From Pseudoalteromonas sp. P1-9 (lineage in GTDB: Bacteria > Pseudomonadota > Gammaproteobacteria > Enterobacterales > Alteromonadaceae): DNA of 64,000 nt. A program made the translations under genes and the position numbers. Below the pieces are notes generated by a model. That model was not told the DNA's origin. It did no database searches and saw only the letters and a program-made list of their open reading frames with translations. Shown here piece by piece: positions 53,584 through 62,893 of this stretch; within the stretch, counting starts at the first letter, position 1, and each line of letters starts with the position of its first letter. The DNA is taken from positions 1 to 64,000 of the forward strand of contig NZ_LKBD01000020.1 in the NCBI RefSeq assembly GCF_001399975.1, written 5' to 3'.

Positions 53584-54979
53584 AGGGGCAAAGCCGTACT
53601 CAAGCCACGCTATTTCCTGAAATTCTGAATGACTTCATTGTTGAAATAACCAAGTTCGCGTTATTGACGTGTTTTTAGATAAACTCAATTTTGAGCAAAT
53701 GGGGTTTAATAGCGTTGTTGCTAAACAAACTGGCCGTCCTGGCTATCACCCAGCCACCATTTTAAAACTATATATTTAGGGGTATCTTAATCGTGTTCAG
53801 TCATCGAGAAGATTAGGAAACGAAGCCAATAGAAATATCGAACTTATGCGGTTATTTTAGTGCTTAACGCCTGATTTCAAAACCATAGCTGACTTCAGGC
53901 GTGACAATGCCCAAGGCATTAAACAAGCTTGTTGTCACTATATGCCGAGAAATGGGTATATTCAGTAAAGGTAAAGTAACGATTGATGGCGCTAGTTTAA
54001 AGCCGTGAACAGTAAGCCAAACAACTTTACGCCACAAAAAGCTAAAGGCCATACCGAACGGGTTGAGGCCAGTATAGAAAAGTACCTCAAGCAATTAGAT
54101 GACGTTGATAGTGACGAAGTGCCAGAGAAAAAAATTGCAAGTCATGAAAGATGAGCTGGCTTGGCTACAAAAGCGCTTAGGTGACTTACAGGGAATCAAA
54201 AAAGTCGTAGAAGCTCACCCAGACAAACAACTATCACTAACCAACCCAGATGCCAGATTGCTCAAAACTAAAAACATGGAGCGTCAAGTTTGTTACAACA
54301 TTCAAAGTGCAGTAGACATAAAGCATCACTTAATTGTTTACCACGATGGATAGAGGTGAGTTAGCGAGGTTAACAAAATTAACTCAACAGGCTTTAAACC
54401 AAACAGATATTACAGTGATGGCTGATAAAGGTTATTACAGTCGTAAAAATGTGAAAGCCTCGCTCGATTTAGGAGCCAATCCACATATGCCGAAAACAGA
54501 CACATCAGCTTCAAGTAAAAAAGCATTTTCAATCTCTCTCGCTTTAAATATGACCCTGAAAAGGGTGTGTATATTTGTCCTGCTGGTGAAGAAATGCAAA
54601 ACCGTATGCAAGTATTTGAAGGTGGATTGCACTTAGAGACTTACTTCAATCATATCGCTTGTCGCGATTGCAAAATACGGAGTCAGCGTACCACATCCAA
54701 ACGAGCTCCAAGGCGCATAAAACGTCGGATCCAAGAAGCAGAAACCGAAGCCATGCTAGAACGGCTCGACCATGCACGAGAGACGCCCGTTATCCGTAAA
54801 AAAAAATAGAGCACCCATTCGGAACCATCAAAATGTGAATGGGAGCAACGCATTTCTTGACCCGACAGTTCAAAAACGTGAGTACCGAAATGAATCTCCA
54901 TGTTCTGGCTTATAATATGAAGCGAATGATATCGATTATGGGTGTTCAGGACTTAAAGAAAGCAATAATGGAGTTATAG
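53584..54979 (+). pseudogene. Decayed IS1182-family transposase
   Basis: Pieces in different frames match an IS1182-type DDE transposase in order: ATLFPEILNDFI, TGRPGYHPATILKLY, GYLNR with SSRRLGNEANRNIELM, LTPDFKTIADFRRDNA, FSKGKVTIDGASLK, DAR/NMERQVCYNIQSAVD, VMADKGYYSRKNV, and a C-terminal HVLAYNMKRMISIMG. Stops interrupt the frame at 53777-53779 and 53858-53860, with frameshifts after 53930 and 54010 and several later. No intact frame longer than about 100 codons remains, so it cannot transpose by itself. Terminal repeats were not identified. Confidence 0.85.
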
Positions 54980-55256
54980 AATTAATAACTTCGCTCGCAT
55001 ACAGAAAAGTATGCTCACCACAAAAAATAACTCGAACGAAATCTTCTTCGAAGATTTCTAACTAACAGCAAACAACATTAAAGAAAAATTTGTTTTACAC
55101 AGTCTGCGGTCCCTACATGCACTTAAAAATAATAAAGCAAAAATAACCAACAATGATTTTTTCATATTCCCTCACAAAAACTAAAACAAAATAAACGTAA
55201 ATAAAATTAGGTGATAATGCGCATTTTATAACAAGCTTACAGTGACCATAAGACTT

Positions 55257-55553
55257 TTATAACTTAGAGTCTGACGCATTCGCTTCAAGTAAACGATAAA
55301 TGGCATACAGATAGAAACACGGATAAAACCCACCAATAAATAACACTAAGCTGCTCGAACTAAGTAAATCAGTAAACGTAAGTGCCTTAATATCCTGCTC
55401 AAGTTACATTTGGTCAAACATCAGCCAAAGGGCAAAAAACAGCCAAAGGGCAAAAAACAGTAAAGCAAAATGAAGAAGTGAAAATGCGATAACGCGAAAT
55501 TTAGACTTGGCAATTGAGTGCGACCATGTCGCAGGGTGTGATGCTAAACTCAT
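55257..55553 (-). pseudogene. Small two-span membrane protein gene with an in-frame stop
   Basis: From ATG 55553 the frame encodes MSLASHPATWSHSIAKSKF and a hydrophobic helix, then meets TAA at 55406-55404 after 49 codons. The same frame continues open for 48 codons with a plausible second helix (LVLFIGGFYPCFYLYAIYRLL) and a natural-looking end before TAA at 55259-55257. An exact 18-bp tandem duplication (55423-55440 and 55441-55458) adds LFFALW to the first helix. The simplest reading is a gene broken by a nonsense mutation. Family unknown. Confidence 0.55.
55423..55458. repeat. Perfect 18-bp tandem duplication
   Basis: AGCCAAAGGGCAAAAAAC occurs twice head to tail, keeping the reading frame of the small membrane-protein gene. 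Confidence 0.95.
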
Positions 55554-55585
55554 AAACAATCCTTTGTTTTTTAGCATTGTAAAAC

Positions 55586-55613
55586 AAAAACGGCTGCAGA
55601 TGCAGCCGTTTTT
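55586..55613 (-). terminator. Intrinsic terminator of gap
   Basis: AAAAACGGCTGC pairs with GCAGCCGTTTTT around AGAT, 20 bp past the gap stop. It closes the edd-eda-gap transcript. Confidence 0.9.
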
Positions 55614-55632
55614 ACTTAGTCGGTAGAGCAAA

Positions 55633-56637
55633 TTATAAAAACTTACCTAATGCTGTTACTTGGTCGAGCATGCGGTTTGAGAAACCCCACTCGTTATCGT
55701 ACCAAGCCATTACTTTAACTAATTTACCATCAACCTTAGTTTGCGTTGCATCGAATACTGAAGACGCTGGGTTGTGGTTAAAATCAATTGATACAAGTGG
55801 TGCTTCGTTGTACTCAAGTACTTCTGCCATTGCACCTTCAGCTGCTGCTTTAACCGCTGCGTTTACTTCTTCAGCTGTCGTGTCACGCTTAGCAACAAAG
55901 GTTAAATCCACAAGTGATACATTGATAGTTGGTACACGTACCGCCATGCCGTCTAGCTTACCAGCAAGCTCAGGTAATACTAAGCCTACTGCTTTTGCTG
56001 CGCCGGTTTTAGTTGGGATCATGCTTTGTGTTGCACTACGTGCACGGTATAAATCGCTGTGGTACACGTCCGATAGGTTTTGGTCGTTAGTGTAAGCATG
56101 AATTGTTGTCATGCTGCCTTGCTCAATACCAATAGTATCGTTAAGCGCTTTAGCAACAGGCGCTAAACAGTTAGTTGTACACGACGCATTTGAAATAATA
56201 ATGCTATCAGCGTTTAATACATCTGAGTTAACACCGTGCACAACCGTTGCGTCCATATCTGTGCCTGGCGCAGATACGATTACACGTTTTGCACCCGCTT
56301 CAATGTGCTTTGCTGCCGCGTCACGTGATGTGAAAAGACCAGTACATTCAAGTACAATGTCGACTGCTAAATCAGCCCAAGGCAAGTTCGCAGGATCGCG
56401 CTCTTGCACTAATGCAATTTCGTCGTTATCGATAACCAGTGTGTTTTCAGCAAGCGTTACTTTTTTACCAAACGTACCATGCACTGAATCGTACTGTGTA
56501 AGGTGTGCATTTACGTTAGCTGGTGCTAAGTCGTTAATTGCAACAATTTTAATTTCTTGTTCGCGATTTGACTCATAAAGCGCGCGTAATACGTTGCGTC
56601 CAATACGGCCATAACCGTTAATAGCTACTCTGATCAT
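55633..56637 (-). CDS. gap: Type I glyceraldehyde-3-phosphate dehydrogenase
   Basis: A 334-aa GAPDH with NAD-binding NGYGRIGRN, the catalytic [12 protein letters not shown] (Cys) and the HAYTNDQNL segment. The start ATG 56637 fits the family; its ribosome binding site GAGGG lies inside the end of eda. Placement after edd and eda means it receives the glyceraldehyde 3-phosphate formed by KDPG cleavage. Confidence 0.97.
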   Translation of the reverse strand: MIRVAINGYGRIGRNVLRALYESNREQEIKIVAINDLAPANVNAHLTQYDSVHGTFGKKVTLAENTLVIDNDEIALVQERDPANLPWADLAVDIVLECTGLFTSRDAAAKHIEAGAKRVIVSAPGTDMDATVVHGVNSDVLNADSIIISNASCTTNCLAPVAKALNDTIGIEQGSMTTIHAYTNDQNLSDVYHSDLYRARSATQSMIPTKTGAAKAVGLVLPELAGKLDGMAVRVPTINVSLVDLTFVAKRDTTAEEVNAAVKAAAEGAMAEVLEYNEAPLVSIDFNHNPASSVFDATQTKVDGKLVKVMAWYDNEWGFSNRMLDQVTALGKFL

Positions 56638-56638
56638 C

Positions 56639-57268
56639 TTATTCACCCTCATTCACTTTACTTGCTTGGCGCGCTAACTCTTCGATTGCTTGCCAGTCTT
56701 TATTTGCGATTAATTCTTTATCTAACATCCAAGTACCACCTACACACTCTACATTCGGTAGTGCTAGATAGTTAGGCGCACTGGCAAGGCTTACACCGCC
56801 AGTTGGGCAAAACTTAACATGTGGTAGTGGACCAAAAATTGACTTCAACATTGGCACACCACCGGCGGCTTCTGCTGGGAAAAACTTTAAAAAGCCAAAG
56901 CCTTTTGCTGCCAGCTGCATCACTTCACTTGGTGTTGCGGCACCTGGTAAAAATGGCACATCAGTTTCACTGGCAAGCGCTAACAACTCATCGTTAACAC
57001 CAGGGCTCACCATAAAATCAGCGCCCGCTTCAATTGATGCGTTAAATGTTGCTTTATCTATTACAGTGCCTGTACCAACGTACGCTTCTGGCAATGCGTG
57101 TTTAATTTGTTTAATTGCTTCTACCGCTACAGGTGTACGCAGGGTAATCTCTAATGCGCGCAAACCACCGTTGTACAATGCCTTTGCAAGTGGCACTGCA
57201 TCTTCAAGGTTATTAATAACAACAACAGGGACTACCGGTGCTGCTTGAAGAATTTTTTCAATACTCAT
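56639..57268 (-). CDS. eda: 2-dehydro-3-deoxyphosphogluconate aldolase
   Basis: A 209-aa class I aldolase splitting KDPG to pyruvate and glyceraldehyde 3-phosphate. Visible motifs are LEITLRTP (Glu), VGTGTV, the Schiff-base Lys in FLKFFPAE and FCPTGGVS. Middle gene of edd-eda-gap; its stop lies one base before the gap start. Confidence 0.97.
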   Translation of the reverse strand: MSIEKILQAAPVVPVVVINNLEDAVPLAKALYNGGLRALEITLRTPVAVEAIKQIKHALPEAYVGTGTVIDKATFNASIEAGADFMVSPGVNDELLALASETDVPFLPGAATPSEVMQLAAKGFGFLKFFPAEAAGGVPMLKSIFGPLPHVKFCPTGGVSLASAPNYLALPNVECVGGTWMLDKELIANKDWQAIEELARQASKVNEGE

Positions 57269-57280
57269 TTTTACTTCCTG

Positions 57281-59155
57281 TTATTGGTTTGTATTTGGGT
57301 AGATAAGACCAAATGCACTGGCACCTAAATCTGCGCTAGATACTGTTTGACGAATACCTTCAAACAATTCACGGCCTGTACCAAATGTCTGAACTTGTTC
57401 GCTGATTTCAATTTCACGCTGTGCAAATTCATCATCAGCAACATGTACTTTTAATACGCCATTTGGAGCATCAAGTGTTACCAAATCACCTTCGCGGATT
57501 TTTGCGATAAAACCACCCTCTACTGCTTCTGGCGCAAGGTGAATAGCCGCTGGCACTTTACCTGATGCGCCCGACATGCGGCCGTCAGTAACAATCGCTA
57601 CTTTAAAGCCTTTGTCTTGCAGCGTTGCCATAATCGGCGTTAGCTTGTGTAGCTCCGGCATGCCTTTCGCTTTAGGGCCTTGTTCTTTAATCACGGCTAT
57701 AAAATCAGTTTCTAATTCGCCGCGAGCAAAGGCATCTTGCAATCCAGCTTGCGAATTAAATACTTTTGCAGGTGCTGTCACTGTTTGATGCTGCTCTTGT
57801 ACCGCAGAAACTTTAATCACCGCGTGACCCAAGTTACCCGTTAATAGCTGCAAGCCGCCTTGCGGATTAAATGGATTTGTAACTGGACGAAGTACTTCTT
57901 CATCGTGCGAATTTTCTGGGCAATCTTGCCATTTCACTTTCGCTGCAATTTGGTTGTCGGTAGCAATTACCGAAATATCAATTACTGGCTCTTTGGTGTA
58001 ATCGTTTAGACTATTACCAACAATGGTCTTCACATCTTCGTGTAAGAAACCGCCTTTTAATAGCTCTTTCACTAAGAACGGTAAACCACCTGCTGCATGG
58101 AAATGGTTAACATCTGCCGAACCATTTGGATAAACACGTGCAAGTAGTGGCACAACTTCAGAAATATCTGACATGTCTTTCCACGTAATGTCTACGCCTG
58201 CTGCTTTTGCCATTGCAACTAAGTGAATTGCATGGTTAGTTGAACCACCCGTCGCAAGTAAGCCAACTAAACCATTCACAATGGTTTTTTCACTGACAAT
58301 TTCACCAATTGGATTGGCATCTTGGCTGTTGATCAGCTGGTTAAGCATCATTTCTACCGCGTTAACCGTTAAACCATCACGTAATTCTGTGTATGGATTT
58401 ACAAACGAGCTGCCCGGCAGGTGCAGACCCATAATTTCCATCAACATTTGGTTAGAGTTAGCAGTACCGTAGAAAGTACATGTACCTGCACTGTGATAAG
58501 ACGCGCTTTCTGCTGCAAGTAATTCATCACGACCGATTAAACCTTGCGCAAATTTTTGACGTACACGCGCTTTTTCTTTATTTGGAATACCTGAAGGCAT
58601 TGGGCCTGCTGGTAAAAAGTAAATTGGCAAATGGCCAAAAGACAGTGAGCCAATTACAAGGCCCGGGACAATTTTGTCACACAGACCTAAACAAAATACG
58701 CCATCAAAAACGTCGTGCGACAGTGAAACAGCCGTAGACATTGCAATCACATCACGGGAAAAAAGTGAAAGCTCCATGCCATCACGGCCTTGCGTTACAC
58801 CATCACACATAGCAGGTACACCACCGGCAACTTGTGCAGTGGCATTAAATTTGGTTGCAACCTTTTTAATTAAATCTGGGTATTCTTTGTAAGGCACATG
58901 CGCTGAAAGCATGTCGTTGTAAGAATTGATAATACCAAGATTCGGTTGTTCGTCTTTGGTTAATAATGCTTTGTCTGAGCTTGAACAGGCTGCCATTACG
59001 TGTGCAAGGTTACCGCAACCTAAGCCAGCACGTACGCGTTTTTTAGATTTAGCTGCTGTCATACGCGCTAAATACGCTTGACGCGTTGCTTTACTGCGTT
59101 CAATGATTCGTTCGGTTACTTCTTGGATTCTTGGGTGTAGCATTTTCGCACTCAT
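57281..59155 (-). CDS. edd: Phosphogluconate dehydratase
   Basis: A 624-aa Edd, making KDPG from 6-phosphogluconate. It belongs to the IlvD/Edd family with iron-sulfur cluster Cys residues in [18 protein letters not shown] and [11 protein letters not shown], and the C-terminal [15 protein letters not shown]. First gene of the operon, 12 bp before eda. Two palindromic operators stand 122-168 bp upstream. Confidence 0.97.
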   Translation of the reverse strand: MSAKMLHPRIQEVTERIIERSKATRQAYLARMTAAKSKKRVRAGLGCGNLAHVMAACSSSDKALLTKDEQPNLGIINSYNDMLSAHVPYKEYPDLIKKVATKFNATAQVAGGVPAMCDGVTQGRDGMELSLFSRDVIAMSTAVSLSHDVFDGVFCLGLCDKIVPGLVIGSLSFGHLPIYFLPAGPMPSGIPNKEKARVRQKFAQGLIGRDELLAAESASYHSAGTCTFYGTANSNQMLMEIMGLHLPGSSFVNPYTELRDGLTVNAVEMMLNQLINSQDANPIGEIVSEKTIVNGLVGLLATGGSTNHAIHLVAMAKAAGVDITWKDMSDISEVVPLLARVYPNGSADVNHFHAAGGLPFLVKELLKGGFLHEDVKTIVGNSLNDYTKEPVIDISVIATDNQIAAKVKWQDCPENSHDEEVLRPVTNPFNPQGGLQLLTGNLGHAVIKVSAVQEQHQTVTAPAKVFNSQAGLQDAFARGELETDFIAVIKEQGPKAKGMPELHKLTPIMATLQDKGFKVAIVTDGRMSGASGKVPAAIHLAPEAVEGGFIAKIREGDLVTLDAPNGVLKVHVADDEFAQREIEISEQVQTFGTGRELFEGIRQTVSSADLGASAFGLIYPNTNQ

Positions 59156-59276
59156 TCATAAAGATTTGGGAAAAAGGCTCAGTACTTAAATTAGAGACTC
59201 CTGCTAGTCTAAGTACCGAGCGACTTTGTCTACCCGTTCAAAGGTCCGATATCGAGCGTCTCTCACAACCACTCTA

Positions 59277-59323
59277 TGACACCGGTGTCACATTATTAAA
59301 ACCGATCTATGACACCGGTGTCA
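59277..59323. promoter_or_regulatory. Two LacI-type operators upstream of edd
   Basis: TGACACCGGTGTCA occurs at 59277-59290 and again at 59310-59323, each a perfect 14-bp palindrome with the central CG typical of LacI-family operators. The centres are 33 bp apart, about three helical turns, so two dimers would bind the same face. A third copy is at 61735-61748. Confidence 0.85.
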
Positions 59324-59464
59324 ACCCTAATTTTAGTGCTTTTCTTGTGAACTGCCCAATTTATCTACAATAAAAAGCATGAATTGAGTTCAACAAGTGA
59401 CAATGACATTAAAATGACAGAAAAAATAATTTACGAGGAACGCTTATATATAAGCCGATAAAGA

Positions 59465-59489
59465 AAAAACGCGGCAAAGGAACCGCGTA
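59465..59489 (-). terminator. Intrinsic terminator after the glk-lacI transcript
   Basis: On the reverse strand ACGCGG and CCGCGT form a stem followed by a U run from 59465-59469. Confidence 0.7.
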
Positions 59490-59573
59490 TTGCTAAGGTA
59501 TGAGTGAAATGTTTAGCGCCTCTTAAATAAAAGAAACGCTTTGTTTTAACTGGGAATTATCAACCGTTATTTT

Positions 59574-59594
59574 CGTAAGGCGTGAAGCCTTACG
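59574..59594 (-). other. Stem-loop just after the LacI gene
   Basis: CGTAAGGC pairs with GCCTTACG around GTGAA, 7 bp past the LacI stop and without a U run. It may stabilise the mRNA 3' end ahead of the terminator at 59465-59489. Confidence 0.55.
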
Positions 59595-59601
59595 TGACAA
59601 A

Positions 59602-60618
59602 TTATTTTTGCACAGGCGCTGTCGATTCACGCTCAATTAATTTGCCAGCGAACACTTCTTCGATGTCTTCGCTTTCCGGCGCATTGATCTTATCGATTAA
59701 TAAGTTTACCGCACGAAATGTCATATCTTCTACCGGTTGTGCAATCGTTGTAAGGCCAGGCCAAATATGGCGCGCAATCGGGGCATTATCAAAGCCTGCA
59801 ATTGACAGCTCATCAGGCACTTTAAGTGACATTTGCGAGGCAACTTTTAATACCGCTGCCGCCATGTAATCATTCGACGCAAATACCGCACTTGGTCGAG
59901 CTGCTGATTCAAGGATTTGTCGCGCACTGTCTTCACCAGAATGATAACTAAAGTTACCCTCGGCAACTAACTCACTTTTAAGAGTTATGCCCTCTTCGTT
60001 CAAGGCATCGACATAGCCGGCGAAACGCGCTTCAGTAGCACTGTGATCTGGGTGACCTTTAATAAACGCAATTTCTTTGTGGCCGAGTTTTAGCAATAAC
60101 TTGGTAATATCGTAAGCCGCTTGCGTATCGTTACTTTTAATCGAGATTGATTGGTCGTCTAAGGTCACTGGTGCAACGCGCGCATACGGAATATTGCGTA
60201 GCTTTAAATGGTCTACTAACTCTCGGTTATCTGAAAATGGTGGCGTTAATACAATACCATCTAAGCGCGATGTGCTAATAAGTGTTTCAATATTATCAAT
60301 AAGTGGTTCGCCGCGCAGTTCACATGGGTGAATTAGTAAGTTGTAGTTGCGCTCTTGGCAGGCTTCTAACGCGCCTGACTGTACACGGGTGATATAACTT
60401 TTTGACGGGTTATCGTACAAACAACCAATGATAAAACTGCGGTTATGCGCAAGACCTCGGGCAATCGGATTAGGACGATAATTTAGCTCTTTAAACGCTT
60501 GCTGAACCTTCTCTCGGGTCGCATCAGACACGTTTGGCTCATTATTGAGCACGCGAGATACCGTCTTTTTTGATACCCCAGCGTGTTTGGCCACACTATT
60601 TATCGTCACTTTTTCCAT
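59602..60618 (-). CDS. LacI-family transcriptional regulator in the glk/edd block
   Basis: A 338-aa LacI/GalR regulator: HTH and hinge (about 3-60, VAKHAGVSKKTVSRVLNN), then a periplasmic-binding-protein-like sugar domain ending IAGFDNAPIARHIWPGLTTI. It lies 15 bp downstream of glk on the same strand and next to edd-eda-gap. It is one of two candidates for binding the TGACACCGGTGTCA sites. Effector not evident. Confidence 0.93.
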   Translation of the reverse strand: MEKVTINSVAKHAGVSKKTVSRVLNNEPNVSDATREKVQQAFKELNYRPNPIARGLAHNRSFIIGCLYDNPSKSYITRVQSGALEACQERNYNLLIHPCELRGEPLIDNIETLISTSRLDGIVLTPPFSDNRELVDHLKLRNIPYARVAPVTLDDQSISIKSNDTQAAYDITKLLLKLGHKEIAFIKGHPDHSATEARFAGYVDALNEEGITLKSELVAEGNFSYHSGEDSARQILESAARPSAVFASNDYMAAAVLKVASQMSLKVPDELSIAGFDNAPIARHIWPGLTTIAQPVEDMTFRAVNLLIDKINAPESEDIEEVFAGKLIERESTAPVQK

Positions 60619-60633
60619 ATAAATCTCTAATTA

Positions 60634-61599
60634 TTACTTCGTATCTAAACTTGCAGCCGCACCCAACAACGGAATATTGTCTTGAGTGATTAAAATTACC
60701 GGAATATCGTTAACAATGTGCTGCATTTTTCCTTTTGCAACAAAACGTTTTACAAACTCACTTGCCAGTAGCTTATCTTGAAAACGGGGTAAAATACCGC
60801 CACCAATATACACACCACCGGTAGCGTTAAAGGTCAGGCTCAAATCTCCTGCCACAGCGCCAATCCAATCGCAGAATTGGTTGAGTGTTTTTACACAAAT
60901 GTCGTCATCATTTGCGAGCGCCAATTGCGTAATTGTGGGCGCGTCAAAGTTCTTTGCTTTTTGTCCATGGACTTTTGCCATGGCACAGTACAAGTTTTCA
61001 ATGCCCTGACCGGAAAATACATGTTCAACCGAAACATGTTCAAATTCTTCACTTAATGCAGTAATTAAGTTGCGTTCAAGTTCATTGCATGCCGCTAAGC
61101 TAATGTGACCTGCTTCACAGCTCAATACCACATTCTGCTCTTCGCCTTTCACAAGTGCGGCAGCGCCAAACCCAGTACCTGGACCAATTACTGCAATATT
61201 ACCATCGCTGTGACTATGCCCGTCTTTAATGACTAAGTTTGCAGTGTTATCAATGTAAGGAGATGCGTGTGCAAATGCAGCAAAGTCATTGATCACTTTA
61301 AAATTAGCAAAGCCGAATTGCTGTTTAATATCGCTTACATTAAATTGCCAACCTAAGTTAGTTAAAAAGACCGTGTCTTTTTTACGTGGACCCGCAACGG
61401 CAAAACATGCATTGTTGGGCACGCTTTCTAGGGTATCAATGTAGGCTGCAACAACATCAGCAAAGCTATCGAAGTCTAAACTTGAAAACTTTTGTATGTT
61501 GTTAAATACAATTTCTTTTGTCGTTTTATCAAACGCTGTAACGAGTGCAAAGCGTGCATTTGTACCGCCAACATCCGCAACTAATATAGGCTCAAACAT
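60634..61599 (-). CDS. glk: Glucokinase
   Basis: A 321-aa glucokinase of the proteobacterial Glk family with DVGGTNARFAL (ATP site), NDFAAFAHA (catalytic Asp), GPGTGFGAA and EAGHISL. It phosphorylates free glucose inside the cell, which fits glucose made by the GH15 enzyme nearby and entry into the Entner-Doudoroff route. First gene of glk-lacI. Confidence 0.95.
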   Translation of the reverse strand: MFEPILVADVGGTNARFALVTAFDKTTKEIVFNNIQKFSSLDFDSFADVVAAYIDTLESVPNNACFAVAGPRKKDTVFLTNLGWQFNVSDIKQQFGFANFKVINDFAAFAHASPYIDNTANLVIKDGHSHSDGNIAVIGPGTGFGAAALVKGEEQNVVLSCEAGHISLAACNELERNLITALSEEFEHVSVEHVFSGQGIENLYCAMAKVHGQKAKNFDAPTITQLALANDDDICVKTLNQFCDWIGAVAGDLSLTFNATGGVYIGGGILPRFQDKLLASEFVKRFVAKGKMQHIVNDIPVILITQDNIPLLGAAASLDTK

Positions 61600-61734
61600 A
61601 TTAATTCTCTCAATTGAATTAGCTAATTTTTAAGTGCAGCAATTGCAACTCGTACGTAGTTATATCTTGCCCTGCTACAGACAATCAACTAAATGGCAAC
61701 AAACCCAATTGACTTCGGTTAAGTTGACTAATTA

Positions 61735-61748
61735 TGACACCGGTGTCA
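61735..61748. promoter_or_regulatory. LacI-type operator between glk and the second LacI gene
   Basis: TGACACCGGTGTCA, identical to the two edd sites, lies 136 bp before glk and 101 bp before the divergent LacI gene. It can control either direction. Confidence 0.85.
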
Positions 61749-61848
61749 GATTAAATTCAATATCTCATCACATAAAGTTAGTTTTTTTATTAAGTTTATG
61801 GCTAAAATACCGTCTAAATTAGCGTGTTTATCATAAAAAGGTGCACAG

Positions 61849-62868
61849 TTGAGTAAATCCAAAGCCACATCGTTCGATATTGCCCACTATGCAGGCGTAT
61901 CACAATCTACGGTTTCGCGCGCATTGCGCAACAGCCCGTTAGTGAACGAGGAAACCAAAAAGAAAGTCTTTGAGATTGCCAAAAAACTTAATTACAAAGT
62001 CGATAAAAACGCCAGTAACCTGCGTACGCAACAAAGCAACACCATTGCACTGTTACTATTTGAAGATCCCACCAGCGATGAATCGATGATCAACCCGTTT
62101 TTTCTATCAATGTTGGGCTCAATCACCCGCGCCTGTGCTAATCAAGGTTATGATTTGCTCGTGTCATTTCAGCAAATGGATCAAGACTGGCAAGCGCAAT
62201 ACGAAGACAGCCACCGCGCTGATGGCTTAATTTTGCTGGGCTACGGCGATTACATAGATTACCAAGCGCGACTTGCCACTCTATTACAAAACAATACTAA
62301 GTTTGTATGTTGGGGCGCACGTGTTGATTCGCGCCCAGAGCTTTCCATTTCCTGTGATAACTATTTTGGCGGTGAGCAGGTTGCAGAGTTTTTAGTAGCG
62401 AAAAAACGTACACAATGTGCGTTTATAGGAGATGCATCAGAACACAGCCCTGAATTTTTCGCCCGTTTTAATGGCTTTAAAGATACGCTAAATAAGCATG
62501 GGTTAGATGTTGATGCGCGCCAGATTATTAATGCCATTTCAACCGATGAGTCAGGCTATAACGCCACCAAGACTTTGCTTAGCTTAAAACGCCCTATTAA
62601 TGCTATTTTTGCTGCCAGTGACTTAATTGCAATTGGCGCTATTCGTGCAATCAAAGAAGCGGGATTAAATGTACCTGAAGATATTAGCGTGATTGGTTTT
62701 GATGATATTCCTGTTGCGAGCTTTACTGAGCCCGCCCTCACCACAGTTAATCAAAGTACGTCTATTGCGGGAGAAATGCTTGTGGCGAATTTGCTAGCCC
62801 AATTAAAAGACGAGCCACCAGCACAAACCCAGCTAAAGCCCACCTTGGTTGTGAGGCATTCGGCATAA
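61849..62868 (+). CDS. LacI-family transcriptional regulator, TTG start
   Basis: A 339-aa LacI/GalR regulator starting at TTG 61849 with AAGGTG ahead. The HTH is [20 protein letters not shown], and the sugar-binding domain ends [20 protein letters not shown]. It is divergent from glk across the operator at 61735-61748 and convergent with the GH15 gene. It probably senses a glucose-related or alpha-glucan product; which of the two LacI proteins binds the palindrome is not settled. Confidence 0.93.
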   Translation: MSKSKATSFDIAHYAGVSQSTVSRALRNSPLVNEETKKKVFEIAKKLNYKVDKNASNLRTQQSNTIALLLFEDPTSDESMINPFFLSMLGSITRACANQGYDLLVSFQQMDQDWQAQYEDSHRADGLILLGYGDYIDYQARLATLLQNNTKFVCWGARVDSRPELSISCDNYFGGEQVAEFLVAKKRTQCAFIGDASEHSPEFFARFNGFKDTLNKHGLDVDARQIINAISTDESGYNATKTLLSLKRPINAIFAASDLIAIGAIRAIKEAGLNVPEDISVIGFDDIPVASFTEPALTTVNQSTSIAGEMLVANLLAQLKDEPPAQTQLKPTLVVRHSA

Positions 62869-62893
62869 AAAAGGCGCTTAACGCGCCTTTTTT
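62867..62893. terminator. Bidirectional intrinsic terminator
   Basis: AAAAAAGGCGC pairs with GCGCCTTTTTT around TTAAC. It starts within the LacI stop codon region and overlaps the GH15 stop codon, so it serves both convergent genes. Confidence 0.9.

Noticed and set aside
54099..54809. Separate small genes within the transposase remnant
   Set aside because: The three overlapping short frames are consecutive fragments of one IS1182-type transposase.
59277..59323. HexR sites before edd
   Set aside because: The palindrome TGACACCGGTGTCA does not resemble the AT-centred HexR motif and has the CG centre of LacI-family operators.
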